Positions 18,914 to 27,139 of a stretch of DNA of 64,000 nt are shown piece after piece. Source of the stretch: Roseibium aquae (GTDB taxonomy: Bacteria > Pseudomonadota > Alphaproteobacteria > Rhizobiales > Stappiaceae); assembly GCF_008711285.1 (NCBI RefSeq), contig NZ_VXDC01000001.1:434001-498000 (forward strand), given 5' to 3'. The notes under the pieces were generated by a model. It was not told the origin of the DNA. It ran no database searches and saw nothing but the letters and a program-made list of their open reading frames with translations. Numbering within the stretch: the stretch's first letter is position 1; each line of letters opens with the position of its first letter. The position numbers and the translations under genes were made by a program.

Positions 18914-20017
18914 TCATTGTGGCGGCGTCCAGATCTTGTCAAATGGCGGCAGGGGCGTCGTATCTTGTGAGATCGCAAGGACCTTGAACAGATCGCCCAT
19001 CTGGTCCGGAGCCGCCAGCCGCTCCACGGCGTCGCGGATCGCGGTCTGCAGGGCGGGCGATTTGCCCGCTCCGAGCGCGCCGGCGCGTTCCAGCAGACCG
19101 AGCCCCAAAAGAAATTGCGATTGGGTTATCGGCGCAAACGGCATGGCTCCGGCAATCCGCGCGGAGCGGGCAAGCGCCTCGAAATTGACATGGGCTGTCA
19201 GGTCGGCCTCGCCGGGATGGGCCAGAACAGGATCGAAGGCGTGTTTGTAGAGGGCCTGCAAGGTGTCGCCGGAAGTACCTTGTGTGTAGCCGTAATCGAT
19301 GAAAAGAGCCACGCCACCTTGATTGGCAATCCGCTCGGAAAGGGCCGCGCAGATCGCATTGGATGCCGGCTGCGTTTCCAGAATGCTGCCATCGGATGCG
19401 GCGCGCGCATGGCGCGGGATCTCAGCTTCCGGCAGGAACGCCGCACCGATCCCGAAGGTCAGTTCGCCTTGGTGATCAAGTCCGACCAGCCGCTCCCGCC
19501 AACCGGACGGGGTTTTGATGAACTGGTGTATCGGCAGCGCATCGAAGAACTCGTTCGCCACGATGAGAAGCGGACCGTCCGGGAGTGTGGAAATGCTATC
19601 GTGAAACCGCGGTTCGAGCGGTGCCTGTGACAGGCTGGACGCCTGAATGGCGCGCAGCCGGGGACTGGTTTCAACCAGGTGCAGTGTTGCAGCTGCCAGG
19701 AAGGCGGGCTGCAATCTGGCTGTGCGCAGAAGATCCGCCATCAGCGTTCCGCGGCCCGGGCCCAGTTCGATCAGATGAAACCGCGCCGGTGCGCCCATTT
19801 TCTCGAAGGCCGAAAGACAGAACGCACCGATGAGTTCGCCAAACATCTGCGATATCTCCGGAGCGGTGATGAAGTCGCCAGACGGTCCGAAGGGCTCGCG
19901 GTTCCGATAGTATCCGTGCTCGGGATGGCTCAGGCAGGCCGCCATGTAGTCGGCCACCGGAACCGGGCCTGTCGCCGCGATGCGCGCTTTCAGCGTCTGG
20001 GCCAGTGGTGTCGTCAT
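18914..20017 (-). CDS. NDUFAF7/MidA-type class I SAM-dependent methyltransferase
   Basis: The 367-residue protein contains the family marks HPEHGYYRNREPFGPSGDF and TAPEISQMFGELIG, motif I LIELGPGRGTLMADLLR, and ANEFFDALP. Mitochondrial NDUFAF7 symmetrically dimethylates an arginine of complex I subunit NDUFS2, and bacterial members are presumed to have related protein targets. Its ATG overlaps the lgt stop (ATGA, 20014-20017), so translation is coupled to lgt. Confidence 0.92.
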   Translation of the reverse strand: MTTPLAQTLKARIAATGPVPVADYMAACLSHPEHGYYRNREPFGPSGDFITAPEISQMFGELIGAFCLSAFEKMGAPARFHLIELGPGRGTLMADLLRTARLQPAFLAAATLHLVETSPRLRAIQASSLSQAPLEPRFHDSISTLPDGPLLIVANEFFDALPIHQFIKTPSGWRERLVGLDHQGELTFGIGAAFLPEAEIPRHARAASDGSILETQPASNAICAALSERIANQGGVALFIDYGYTQGTSGDTLQALYKHAFDPVLAHPGEADLTAHVNFEALARSARIAGAMPFAPITQSQFLLGLGLLERAGALGAGKSPALQTAIRDAVERLAAPDQMGDLFKVLAISQDTTPLPPFDKIWTPPQ

Positions 20018-20841
20018 GGCTGAAGGCGGGGCTTTCGCGCTGACCAATACATCACCGCCAATCCGGCAAGGATCATCGGAACGGACAGCAACATGCCCAT
20101 GGTGAAAAAGCCGGACAGGTAGCCAATATGGGCATCGGGGACCCGGTAGAATTCCGCGATCGACCGGCCGAGCCCGTAACCGAAGGCAAAGGCGCCGGCC
20201 AGGAAGCCGGGCTTTTGCAGAAGTGGAAAGCGCGTGCTGAGCACCCGGAGCACGAGGAACAGAATGACGCCTTCAAGCGCCGCTTCGTAAAGCTGGCTTG
20301 GATGACGTGGTTCCGGTCCTGCTCCGGGGAACACGAAGGCCCAGGGAACATCCGCCGGCCGGCCCCACAGCTCGGCATTGATGAAGTTCGCGATCCGGCC
20401 GAAGAATATTCCGATCGGGGCCGCGCAACCCGCCAGGTCGAACAGGGTCCAGATCGACAGGCCCCGGCTCCTGGCGAAAAGGATCATGGCCGCAACTGTG
20501 CCGATGAAGCCGCCATGAAAAGACATGCCCCCCGACCAAACGGCCAGAGCCTCCAGCGGATTGGCGAGATAATAGGCGGGGTTGTAGAACAGAACGTAGC
20601 CCAGGCGTCCGCCGATGATGATCCCCAGCGTTCCCCACATGACGAAATCGTCGATATCGGCGGCCGTTGGGCGGGGCGTCGTGCCCCAAAGCCGGTCATT
20701 TTCGACGAGGCGGCGCATGTAACGCCAAGCCAGCAGAATGCCAACGATATAGGCCAGCGCATACCAGCGCAGGGCAAAGGGGCCGACTTCGATCAAGACC
20801 GGATCGATGGCGGGAAAAGGCAGGACCACCAGGGGCGTCAC
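20014..20841 (-). CDS. lgt: Prolipoprotein diacylglyceryl transferase
   Basis: The 275-residue integral membrane protein contains the Lgt signature SFHGGFIG and the GRIANFINAELWGRP segment, with about seven hydrophobic helices. It transfers diacylglycerol from phosphatidylglycerol to the lipobox cysteine of lipoproteins such as the one at 16356. I chose the GTG at 20841 (AAAGGA seven bases upstream); an in-frame extension to 20877 has no ribosome-binding site. It heads the lgt-methyltransferase-pgeF-M24 operon. Confidence 0.94.
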   Translation of the reverse strand: MTPLVVLPFPAIDPVLIEVGPFALRWYALAYIVGILLAWRYMRRLVENDRLWGTTPRPTAADIDDFVMWGTLGIIIGGRLGYVLFYNPAYYLANPLEALAVWSGGMSFHGGFIGTVAAMILFARSRGLSIWTLFDLAGCAAPIGIFFGRIANFINAELWGRPADVPWAFVFPGAGPEPRHPSQLYEAALEGVILFLVLRVLSTRFPLLQKPGFLAGAFAFGYGLGRSIAEFYRVPDAHIGYLSGFFTMGMLLSVPMILAGLAVMYWSARKPRLQP

Positions 20842-21029
20842 GTTACATCCTTTGAACTGACATCGAAAAACAGGCAAGCAGCGGCGCGGGCAGACGGTTG
20901 CCCGTTTGCGCTTGCGCCGTCAAGGGCATGCTGCCGGTTTGAACGGCATGTGAACTTCACCTTGAAGTTCAGGCAATTCCCCCATACGTGTGTGGCAGCT
21001 ATTCCGCGCGCGGCGCAAAGGAGAGATCC

Positions 21030-21323
21030 ATGACCCAAGGCCCCAACCGTTTCCTGGATGATTTCGCCAAGCTGATGACCGATGCTGCCGGTGTTGCCCA
21101 AGGTGCGCGGCGGGAAGTGGAAACCGCCTTCCGGGCGCAGGCGGAGCGGTTCCTGGCCGACATGGACGTCGTGGCCCGCGAGGATCACGAGGTGGTCAAG
21201 GAAATGGCCGTGCGCGCGCTTGACCGCGTCGAAGAACTCGAACAGCGGGTTGAAGCTCTTGAGCGGGCGCTTTCCGCAGAGCCCAAGACGGCGGCGAAAA
21301 AGAGTGCCAAAGACGCGGGCTGA
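21030..21323 (+). CDS. UbiK/YqiC-like accessory factor (BMFP family)
   Basis: The 97-residue protein is almost wholly helical. It has FLDDFAKLMTDAAGVAQGA at the N-terminus and a C-terminal coiled coil EELEQRVEALE, followed by a lysine/alanine tail. This is the BMFP/UbiK family, whose enterobacterial member binds the Ubi complex and fatty acids and promotes ubiquinone synthesis. AAAGGAGAG precedes the chosen ATG at 21030. It is divergent from lgt and leads a plus-strand gene group. Confidence 0.85.
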   Translation: MTQGPNRFLDDFAKLMTDAAGVAQGARREVETAFRAQAERFLADMDVVAREDHEVVKEMAVRALDRVEELEQRVEALERALSAEPKTAAKKSAKDAG

Positions 21324-21583
21324 GCCGCCGCGGCGAACGGGATGCGGAGGGGGCTTCGCCCGTCCGCGCCGGGGTCGTCCACAAGTTTCAGCCAGCCTTT
21401 CCGGTCCATTTGTATCGTTTCCTCAAGATATTCCCCTATATTAGGGACTACAGGGATTCGTCTGAGCATTCTGGACACGCGAAAATAAGCGGCTGTTTGC
21501 TCCTTCGTCTTGGGACATGCCCGGCGGTCGGTTCGGACATTCGCACCGAACCTTGCGCCTCCGGCTCGGAAGGGGAGAAGGCA

Positions 21584-22084
21584 ATGAGCCTTATCGAAAT
21601 CGACTTCGAGCGACCTGACAATCCCGTCGACACCATCGAAACCGTTGCCGCCTTGAACGACTGGTCGTTCGAGCGCTCGGGTGACGATGAGATCACGATA
21701 TCCATCAAGGGCTCCTGGTGCGACTATCACGTTTCCTTTTCCTGGATGGAAGACGTGGAAGCCTTGCACCTTGCCTGCGCCTTCGATCTAAAGGTGTTGG
21801 ACACCCGAAAGACGGAAGTCGTCCGGCTTTTGGCCCTGGTCAATGAGCAACTGTGGATGGGGCATTTTGACCTTTGGAGCCAGGAAGGCGTCGTCATGTT
21901 CCGGCAGTCTCTGCTGTTGGCGGGCGGGGCCGAGGCCTCCTCGGCGCAGATCGAGGGCATGCTGACCAACGCCCTGGAAAACTGCGAGCGCTACTATCAG
22001 GCGTTTCAGTTTGTGGTATGGGCCGGCAAGAGCGCGGTCGAGGCCGTGGATATTTCCCTGTTCGAGACCATGGGAGAGGCATGA
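21584..22084 (+). CDS. YbjN domain-containing protein
   Basis: The 166-residue protein matches the alphaproteobacterial YbjN type, a type III secretion chaperone-like fold, with SFSWMEDVEALHLACAFDLKV and EQLWMGHFDLWSQEGVVMFR. No enzyme residues are evident; family members affect motility and stress when overexpressed. The ATG at 21584 has GGGGAGAAGG upstream. It overlaps proC by ATGA, so the two are co-translated. Confidence 0.87.
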   Translation: MSLIEIDFERPDNPVDTIETVAALNDWSFERSGDDEITISIKGSWCDYHVSFSWMEDVEALHLACAFDLKVLDTRKTEVVRLLALVNEQLWMGHFDLWSQEGVVMFRQSLLLAGGAEASSAQIEGMLTNALENCERYYQAFQFVVWAGKSAVEAVDISLFETMGEA

Positions 22085-22899
22085 TTTTTTCAAAAGAGCG
22101 GCCCTTTCTTCTGGTCGGGGCCGGCAGGATGGGCGGCGCGATGCTGTCCGGCTGGATGGCAGAGGGGGTGGATCCCTCTGCCATTGTCGTTTCCGATCCT
22201 TCTCCGCCCGAGGAGGTCCGTGCGGTGATTACAGGCCATGGTATCCGGTTGGCGCCGGAACCCCCTGCGGGGCTGGAGCCTGCCGTGGTGATGGTGGCGG
22301 TGAAACCGCAATTGATGAACAAGGTGCTGCCGATGCTGGCCCCTGTCGTCAAGCCGGACACGCTGGTTGTGTCGGTGGCTGCCGGAACGCCGGTCACAAC
22401 CTTCGAGGCTGCCTTCGGTCCGGTGCCGGTCGCCCGGGCCATGCCGAACACGCCGTCGATGGTCGGCCGCGGCATCACCGGTGTTTACCCGAATGCGGCG
22501 GTTACCGCGGACCAAAAGGACACTGTCGGATCGCTCTTGTCCGCGGTTGGCGAAGTCGTTTGGCTTGAAACGGAAGACGAGATCGATCTGGTGACCGGGG
22601 TGAGCGGGTCCGGTCCGGCCTATGTTTTCTGGATGGCTGAGTGTCTGGCGGCTGCCGGGGAAACGGCCGGTCTGTCGCCCGAAACGGCCAAACGCCTCGC
22701 GATCGCAACGGTTTGCGGCGCGGGCGAACTGATGCACCGGTCCAAGGAGGATCCGTCGGTATTGCGCCAGAACGTGACATCACCAAACGGCACCACGGCG
22801 GCGGCCTTGGAGGTGCTCATGGCCGAGGACGGATTGAAGCCCCTTTTGGAAACTGCCGTTGCCGCCGCAGTCCGGCGCGCCAAGGAATTGCGAGGGTAG
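22081..22899 (+). CDS. proC: Pyrroline-5-carboxylate reductase
   Basis: The 272-residue protein has the N-terminal NADP-binding VGAGRMGGAMLSGW, VKPQLMNKVLPM, RAMPNTPSMVGRG, and the C-terminal signature SGSGPAYVFWMAE with the following substrate helix. It catalyses the last step of proline synthesis. The ATG overlaps the YbjN stop codon. A longer in-frame extension back to 21874 lies inside the YbjN gene and is not real. Confidence 0.95.
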   Translation: MIFSKERPFLLVGAGRMGGAMLSGWMAEGVDPSAIVVSDPSPPEEVRAVITGHGIRLAPEPPAGLEPAVVMVAVKPQLMNKVLPMLAPVVKPDTLVVSVAAGTPVTTFEAAFGPVPVARAMPNTPSMVGRGITGVYPNAAVTADQKDTVGSLLSAVGEVVWLETEDEIDLVTGVSGSGPAYVFWMAECLAAAGETAGLSPETAKRLAIATVCGAGELMHRSKEDPSVLRQNVTSPNGTTAAALEVLMAEDGLKPLLETAVAAAVRRAKELRG

Positions 22900-22986
22900 G
22901 CGGCGGGGGCTGACGCATAATCATCCCGCCTGCCTTTCCGCTGTGCCCGGAAGACCCTATGTTGCGGTCGAGACAGGAGATCCGGC

Positions 22987-23703
22987 ATGGCGACAGCGAA
23001 AACACGGCAAAAAATCCTCGACTGCTTCTTCGATCTGCTCACGCAGCACCCTTACGAAGACGTCCGTCCGGCGCAGTTGGCGGACGCAGCCGGGGTCAGG
23101 CTTTCCGTGCTGCGCGATTGCTTTCCTTCCAAGGTCGCCCTGGTGGCGGCGTTCGCCGAGCGGGTCGATATGGCTGTGTTGGATGAACAATCCGGCGATA
23201 TGGATGACCAGCCGGCCCGGGATCGTCTGTTCGACGTCCTGATGACCCGGATTGATCATCTGGCGCCACACAAGGAGGCCATCCGGACACTTTACCGGAG
23301 CGCGCGCAAGGACCCGCTGCTGGCGCTCGAATTCAACAGGATCGCGGTCCGGTCGCAGCACTGGATGCTGGAAGCCGCCAGGATAGAAATGCGCGGTGCG
23401 AAGACCCAGATCGCGGCGCAAGGGCTGGCTGTTGCCTTCGCAAGGGTTGTTGAAACCTGGCTCGACGAACCGGATGCCGGGATGCCGCGAACCATGGCGC
23501 AACTGGACAAGGAACTGGACCGGGGCGAGGAATGGATGAGACGCGTCGACCAATTGGCCGGGATCGCGAATGGGGTTGCACGGTTTGCCAGCCTTTTTCG
23601 CGGCGGGCGGCGCAATCGTGGAAGCGCGGAGCGTGATGACTGGGGCAATCCGATGGAAGACAGCGACCCCGGCCCGGACGCCGCATCCTCACCGGCCCGG
23701 TGA
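22987..23703 (+). CDS. TetR-like protein with COQ9-like C-terminus
   Basis: The 238-residue protein has an N-terminal TetR-type helix-turn-helix (residues about 5-50: RQKILDCFFDLL, VRPAQLADAAGVRLSVLRDCFPSK). The C-terminal half has TWLDEPDAGMPRTMAQLDKEL followed by a basic helix. That W-x-x-D...T...LD-x-x-L pattern resembles COQ9 proteins, which share the TetR fold but bind lipid in ubiquinone synthesis. It could therefore be a regulator or a COQ9-type factor. The tail is acidic and disordered. It follows proC by 87 bases and overlaps the long frame of csaA. Confidence 0.7.
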   Translation: MATAKTRQKILDCFFDLLTQHPYEDVRPAQLADAAGVRLSVLRDCFPSKVALVAAFAERVDMAVLDEQSGDMDDQPARDRLFDVLMTRIDHLAPHKEAIRTLYRSARKDPLLALEFNRIAVRSQHWMLEAARIEMRGAKTQIAAQGLAVAFARVVETWLDEPDAGMPRTMAQLDKELDRGEEWMRRVDQLAGIANGVARFASLFRGGRRNRGSAERDDWGNPMEDSDPGPDAASSPAR

Positions 23704-23777
23704 CCCGGAGTGTTTGTTTTCTGATGCGGCCCGCGCCATGGTTCGATTTGGATCAACAGCGCGTTGCGGAGGAGCAT

Positions 23778-24119
23778 GTGAGCGAGACGATTTCCTTTGA
23801 TGAATTCCTGAAAGTCGATGTCCGGGTTGGCCGGGTCACCGAAGCGGAGGTATTTGCCGAAGCCCGAAAGCCCGCCTACAAGATGCGGATTGATTTCGGA
23901 CCCGAGATTGGCACCAGAAAGACGTCGGCTCAAATCACCGAACACTACCGGCCCGAAGACCTGGTCGGACGGCTTGTGCTGGCGGTCGTCAACTTTCCGC
24001 CCCGCCAGATTGGTCCCTTCATGTCGGAAGTTCTGACGCTTGGTGTCCCGGACGAAACGGGAAACGTCGTCCTGCTCGCTCCGGACAAGGACGTCCCGGT
24101 CGGCGGGCGGCTCTATTAG
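23778..24119 (+). CDS. csaA: CsaA-type tRNA-binding domain protein
   Basis: From the GTG at 23778 the product is 113 residues, the normal length for CsaA. A GGAGGAG ribosome-binding site lies just upstream. It is a single EMAP/OB-fold domain with FLKVDVRVGRVTEAE, YKMRIDFGPEIG, KTSAQIT and VVNFPPRQIGPFMSEVLTLG. Family members are dimers that bind tRNA and have chaperone-like activity. An in-frame extension to 23700 overlaps the TetR gene end and is probably untranslated. Confidence 0.9.
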   Translation: MSETISFDEFLKVDVRVGRVTEAEVFAEARKPAYKMRIDFGPEIGTRKTSAQITEHYRPEDLVGRLVLAVVNFPPRQIGPFMSEVLTLGVPDETGNVVLLAPDKDVPVGGRLY

Positions 24120-24141
24120 AGTTTGGGTCTTTGAGATCAAC

Positions 24142-24163
24142 GGGCGTTTCAAACGAAACGCTC
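24142..24163. repeat. Dispersed palindrome, copy 2
   Basis: GGGCGTTT, a 6-base loop, and AAACGCTC lie between the convergent csaA and kinase genes. The flank CAAAGATGCG matches the flank of the copy at 7734, so the repeat is longer than the hairpin itself. Confidence 0.6.
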
Positions 24164-24172
24164 AAAGATGCG

Positions 24173-25564
24173 CTAGGCCGGAATGCGGATGCGGGCCCTC
24201 AGGCCGCCAAGCGGGCTATCCTCCAGGAACAGTTCCCCACCATGGGAGCGGGCGATGTCCCGGGCAATTGACAGCCCGAGACCGCTTCCCGGCCAATCCT
24301 GGTTGCGCGCCTCGTCAAGGCGCTGGAACGCTCTGAGCGCCACGTCGCGTTCCGCCTCGGGAATGCCGGGGCCGTCGTCATCGACACTGATGGTCAACCA
24401 GCCGAGTTCGAACCGGCCTGTCAGTTCGACCGTCTGGCCGAATTTCTGACTGTTGGTGATGAGGTTCAGCAGGCACCGCTTCATCGACAGGCGCCGCACC
24501 CGGACCACCGGATCGCCGGTATACGCGGTGGTCAAGGCGTGGCCAGAGATTTCCGCTTCTTCCTCCAGCTCCTCGAACAGATGGGTGATGTCCGTGGCCT
24601 TGACCTCCTCGTCGGCGTCTCCGCGTGCAAAGGCAAGGTAGTCTTCCAGCATGTGGCTCATTTCGTCCACGTCCTTGCGCAAAGCTTCGCCTTCCGGCGC
24701 ATCGCCAAGGAAGGCGATTTGAAGCCTGAAACGGGTGAGGATCGTCCGCAAGTCATGGCTGACACCGGCCAGCATGGCGGTCCTCTGTTCGATCTGCCGT
24801 TCGATCCGCCGGCGCATCTCGACAAAGGCATGCGAGGCCTGACGCACCTCGCGGGCGCCGCTTGGCCGGAAGTCTTCCACCGGCCGGCCCTTGCCGAAGG
24901 CTTCCGCGGCGTTGGCGAGGCGGATGATCGGCCGGATCTGATTGCGCAAAAACACCATGGCGATGGCGATCAGAACCAGTGAGGTGGAGAACATCCAGAC
25001 GAGAAAGATATGCGAATTCGAAGCGAAGGTCTGACTTCGGCGGGTGAAGACGCGCAGCACGCCGTCGTTCAGTTGGATCCGGATCTCGACGTAGCGGGAG
25101 CGGCCCACCGTGTCGATCCAGAAAGGTTTGCCGATCTGTTGGCTGATCGCCCGGCTCAGCCCCTGATCAATGACATCGAAATAGGGTTTGGGCGCGGGCG
25201 GCGGCAAGGGTTCGGGGGGCATGACGGTCATGGACATGCCAAGCGCGTCCCGTCCCAAATCCTCGATCTTCTGATAATCCGCGTCTTGTTCGAAATTCTC
25301 CAGCACATACACAACGGCCGCGATTTCGCGCACCACCGCTTCGGACATCCGCCGGGAAACGAGTTCGTAGTGTCGTTCCATGAAGACCACCACGAGCACC
25401 GACTGAAGAACCAGGATCGGTACCACGATAATCAACAGGGAGCGCGTGTAGAGCCCTTTCGGCATGACCCGGTAGAGGAAACGGGATGCCTTCCGGTAGA
25501 CCAGATAAAGGGGCCGCAAAAGGCTCAATGGCGGGATGTGAAAGATCCTGTGAAGGTTCGCCAT
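24173..25564 (-). CDS. EnvZ/RstB-type sensor histidine kinase
   Basis: The 463-residue protein has a membrane helix at about 43-62, a periplasmic sensor region (63-185) with a proline run (PPEPLPPPAPKP), a second membrane helix (about 186-206), HAMP (207-260), the HisKA H-box LAGVSHDLRT with His270, and a HATPase domain with NLITNSQKFG, DDDGPGIP and GSGLGLSIA. It should phosphorylate the response regulator encoded 40 bases upstream. The signal is unknown. Confidence 0.92.
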   Translation of the reverse strand: MANLHRIFHIPPLSLLRPLYLVYRKASRFLYRVMPKGLYTRSLLIIVVPILVLQSVLVVVFMERHYELVSRRMSEAVVREIAAVVYVLENFEQDADYQKIEDLGRDALGMSMTVMPPEPLPPPAPKPYFDVIDQGLSRAISQQIGKPFWIDTVGRSRYVEIRIQLNDGVLRVFTRRSQTFASNSHIFLVWMFSTSLVLIAIAMVFLRNQIRPIIRLANAAEAFGKGRPVEDFRPSGAREVRQASHAFVEMRRRIERQIEQRTAMLAGVSHDLRTILTRFRLQIAFLGDAPEGEALRKDVDEMSHMLEDYLAFARGDADEEVKATDITHLFEELEEEAEISGHALTTAYTGDPVVRVRRLSMKRCLLNLITNSQKFGQTVELTGRFELGWLTISVDDDGPGIPEAERDVALRAFQRLDEARNQDWPGSGLGLSIARDIARSHGGELFLEDSPLGGLRARIRIPA

Positions 25565-25604
25565 GTCCTGTCCGGTCGGTTGCGCCAGTGGTCAAAAATA
25601 AGGG

Positions 25605-26303
25605 TCAGTCGCACGCCAGCCGGTAGCCGATCCCGCGCACCGTCTGGAGATGGATGGGATTTGCGGGATCGTCTTCGATCTTCCGCCGGAGACGGTTGAT
25701 CTGGACATCCACGGTCCGTTCACCCAAGCCCGTCTGGTCGCCGACGATCTTGTGGCGGGGCACGGTCGCCCCTGGCTGTTCGGCGAAGATCGACAGGATC
25801 TGCTTCTCCCGGTCAGTCAGCCTGATCGGAGTCTCGCCATTCCGCAGTTCGCCCTTTGCGGGATTGAAGCTGAACGGCCCGAACCGGATATCGACCGGGC
25901 CCTCGGGCAGCTTTGGCCCACCGCGACGCAAAATGGCGGACACGCGAAGAAGCAGTTCCCGCGGTTCGAAGGGTTTGGGCAGATAGTCATCCACGCCGGC
26001 TTCCAGACCCGCTATCCTGTCGGCGGTCTCTGAGCGGGCCGTCAGCATCAATATGGGCACCGTGGACGCGGACCTGAGCCAACCGGCAAACTCGATGCCT
26101 GTTTCACCGGGCATCATCACGTCGAGAACGATCAGATCGAATGTCAGGCCGCTCATGCAGGCCCTGGCCTCGGCCGCATTGCCCGCTGTGGAGACCCGGT
26201 AGCCGTTTTCGGCCAGTAAACGTTGCAGGAGTTGGCGGATCCGCAGATCGTCATCGACGATCAGAATGTGGTCGGCATTGTCATCGGGCAAGGGAGCGCT
26301 CAT
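25605..26303 (-). CDS. OmpR-family response regulator (PetR-like)
   Basis: The 232-residue protein has a receiver domain with DDD (17-19), the phosphorylated Asp61 in LIVLDVMMPG and the KPFEPRELLLR segment. A winged-helix output domain follows (VQINRLRRKIEDDP...TVRGIGYRLA). Its ATG overlaps the stop of a MarR gene by four bases. In Rhodobacter capsulatus the overlapping MarR/OmpR pair petP-petR is needed for cytochrome bc1 expression; the same arrangement here plus a kinase makes that assignment likely but not proven. Confidence 0.9.
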   Translation of the reverse strand: MSAPLPDDNADHILIVDDDLRIRQLLQRLLAENGYRVSTAGNAAEARACMSGLTFDLIVLDVMMPGETGIEFAGWLRSASTVPILMLTARSETADRIAGLEAGVDDYLPKPFEPRELLLRVSAILRRGGPKLPEGPVDIRFGPFSFNPAKGELRNGETPIRLTDREKQILSIFAEQPGATVPRHKIVGDQTGLGERTVDVQINRLRRKIEDDPANPIHLQTVRGIGYRLACD

Positions 26304-26893
26304 GGGCGGCTATCCTTTGGTTTCGTGCCGCCGTCCGGGGGCGCTTGGGTGTCCCGTCCGGCGTCGATAAGAGCCGCAACGTCGCCGCGGCCATCTGGAT
26401 TGATCATCTGAAACAGAAATTGCCGAACGATTTCAGCACCGTCATCTGGTAGCGCCATTATGGCACGGTCAAGGCGTTCGGCCTGCAGGCGGGCAAGCCG
26501 CATTGCCAGTTCTTGCCCCTTGTCGGTCGCCCGGAGATGGCGCTGCCTGCGGTCGCTGGCTCCCGGTATCTGCCGGATATAACCTTCATCCACGAGTTGC
26601 TTGAGCACCCGGCCCAGGCTTTGCTTTGTGATCTTCAAGATGCCGAGCAGATCCGTGACGACCAGATCCGGATTTCGGTTCACGAAATGCAGAACCCGGT
26701 GGTGCGCACGACCGAACCCGAATTCAGACAAAACGTCGTCGGGGTCGGCGGTAAAATCGCGGTAGGCGAAAAACAGAAGCTCGATCAGATCGAAAGGCAC
26801 GGTATCGTTGGGCGCGGCACGGTTGTCGCCCTGCGGTTCCCGGCCACCGCGCGGCGGCTTTGAAGTGTCGGTCTTGAAATTTATGTCAGCCAT
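26300..26893 (-). CDS. MarR-family regulator (PetP-like)
   Basis: The 197-residue protein has a disordered basic N-terminus (1-30) and a MarR winged helix-turn-helix: VVTDLLGILKITKQSLGRVLKQL recognition region and the DRRQRHLRATDKG wing. It is the first gene of the MarR-regulator-kinase operon and overlaps the response regulator by ATGA. Its promoter region is shared with divergent ilvE, and the predicted ilvE -35 box lies two bases from its start codon, so it could also affect ilvE. The PetP identity is inferred from gene order. Confidence 0.85.
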   Translation of the reverse strand: MADINFKTDTSKPPRGGREPQGDNRAAPNDTVPFDLIELLFFAYRDFTADPDDVLSEFGFGRAHHRVLHFVNRNPDLVVTDLLGILKITKQSLGRVLKQLVDEGYIRQIPGASDRRQRHLRATDKGQELAMRLARLQAERLDRAIMALPDDGAEIVRQFLFQMINPDGRGDVAALIDAGRDTQAPPDGGTKPKDSRP

Positions 26894-26894
26894 A

Positions 26895-26923
26895 TTGACT
26901 TATTTCGGATCGATTGTTACTAA
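26895..26923 (+). promoter_or_regulatory. Probable promoter of ilvE
   Basis: TTGACT (26895-26900) and TACTAA (26918-26923) are spaced by 17 bases, directly beside the MarR start codon. Transcription would give an ilvE leader of about 210 bases. Confidence 0.5.
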
Positions 26924-27033
26924 TAGGGCGCCTTGAACGAAATGATTGATCGAATTGAGTGGCGGTAGGGCGTTTGCCTTACCTGCGAATCCGATTGGAT
27001 CCTTCGTCCGGCATACGATAGCGGGACTTTGGC

Positions 27034-27067
27034 ACCGTGCAAAACACGGTTTTCATGCGAGCATGAA
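27034..27067 (+). promoter_or_regulatory. Two adjacent hairpins in the ilvE leader
   Basis: ACCGTG / CACGGT (27034-27050) with a 5-base loop is followed by a short T-run. Next to it is TTCATGC-GA-GCATGAA (27052-27067), a perfect 7-bp inverted repeat. They could be an attenuator and an operator in front of ilvE. No regulator is known. Confidence 0.4.
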
Positions 27068-27139
27068 GCGCCTGAGCCGTGTCGAGCCCACAAAACCCAA
27101 CGACAATCGTCATCGGATAGACGAGCGGGAGTAAGAAAC

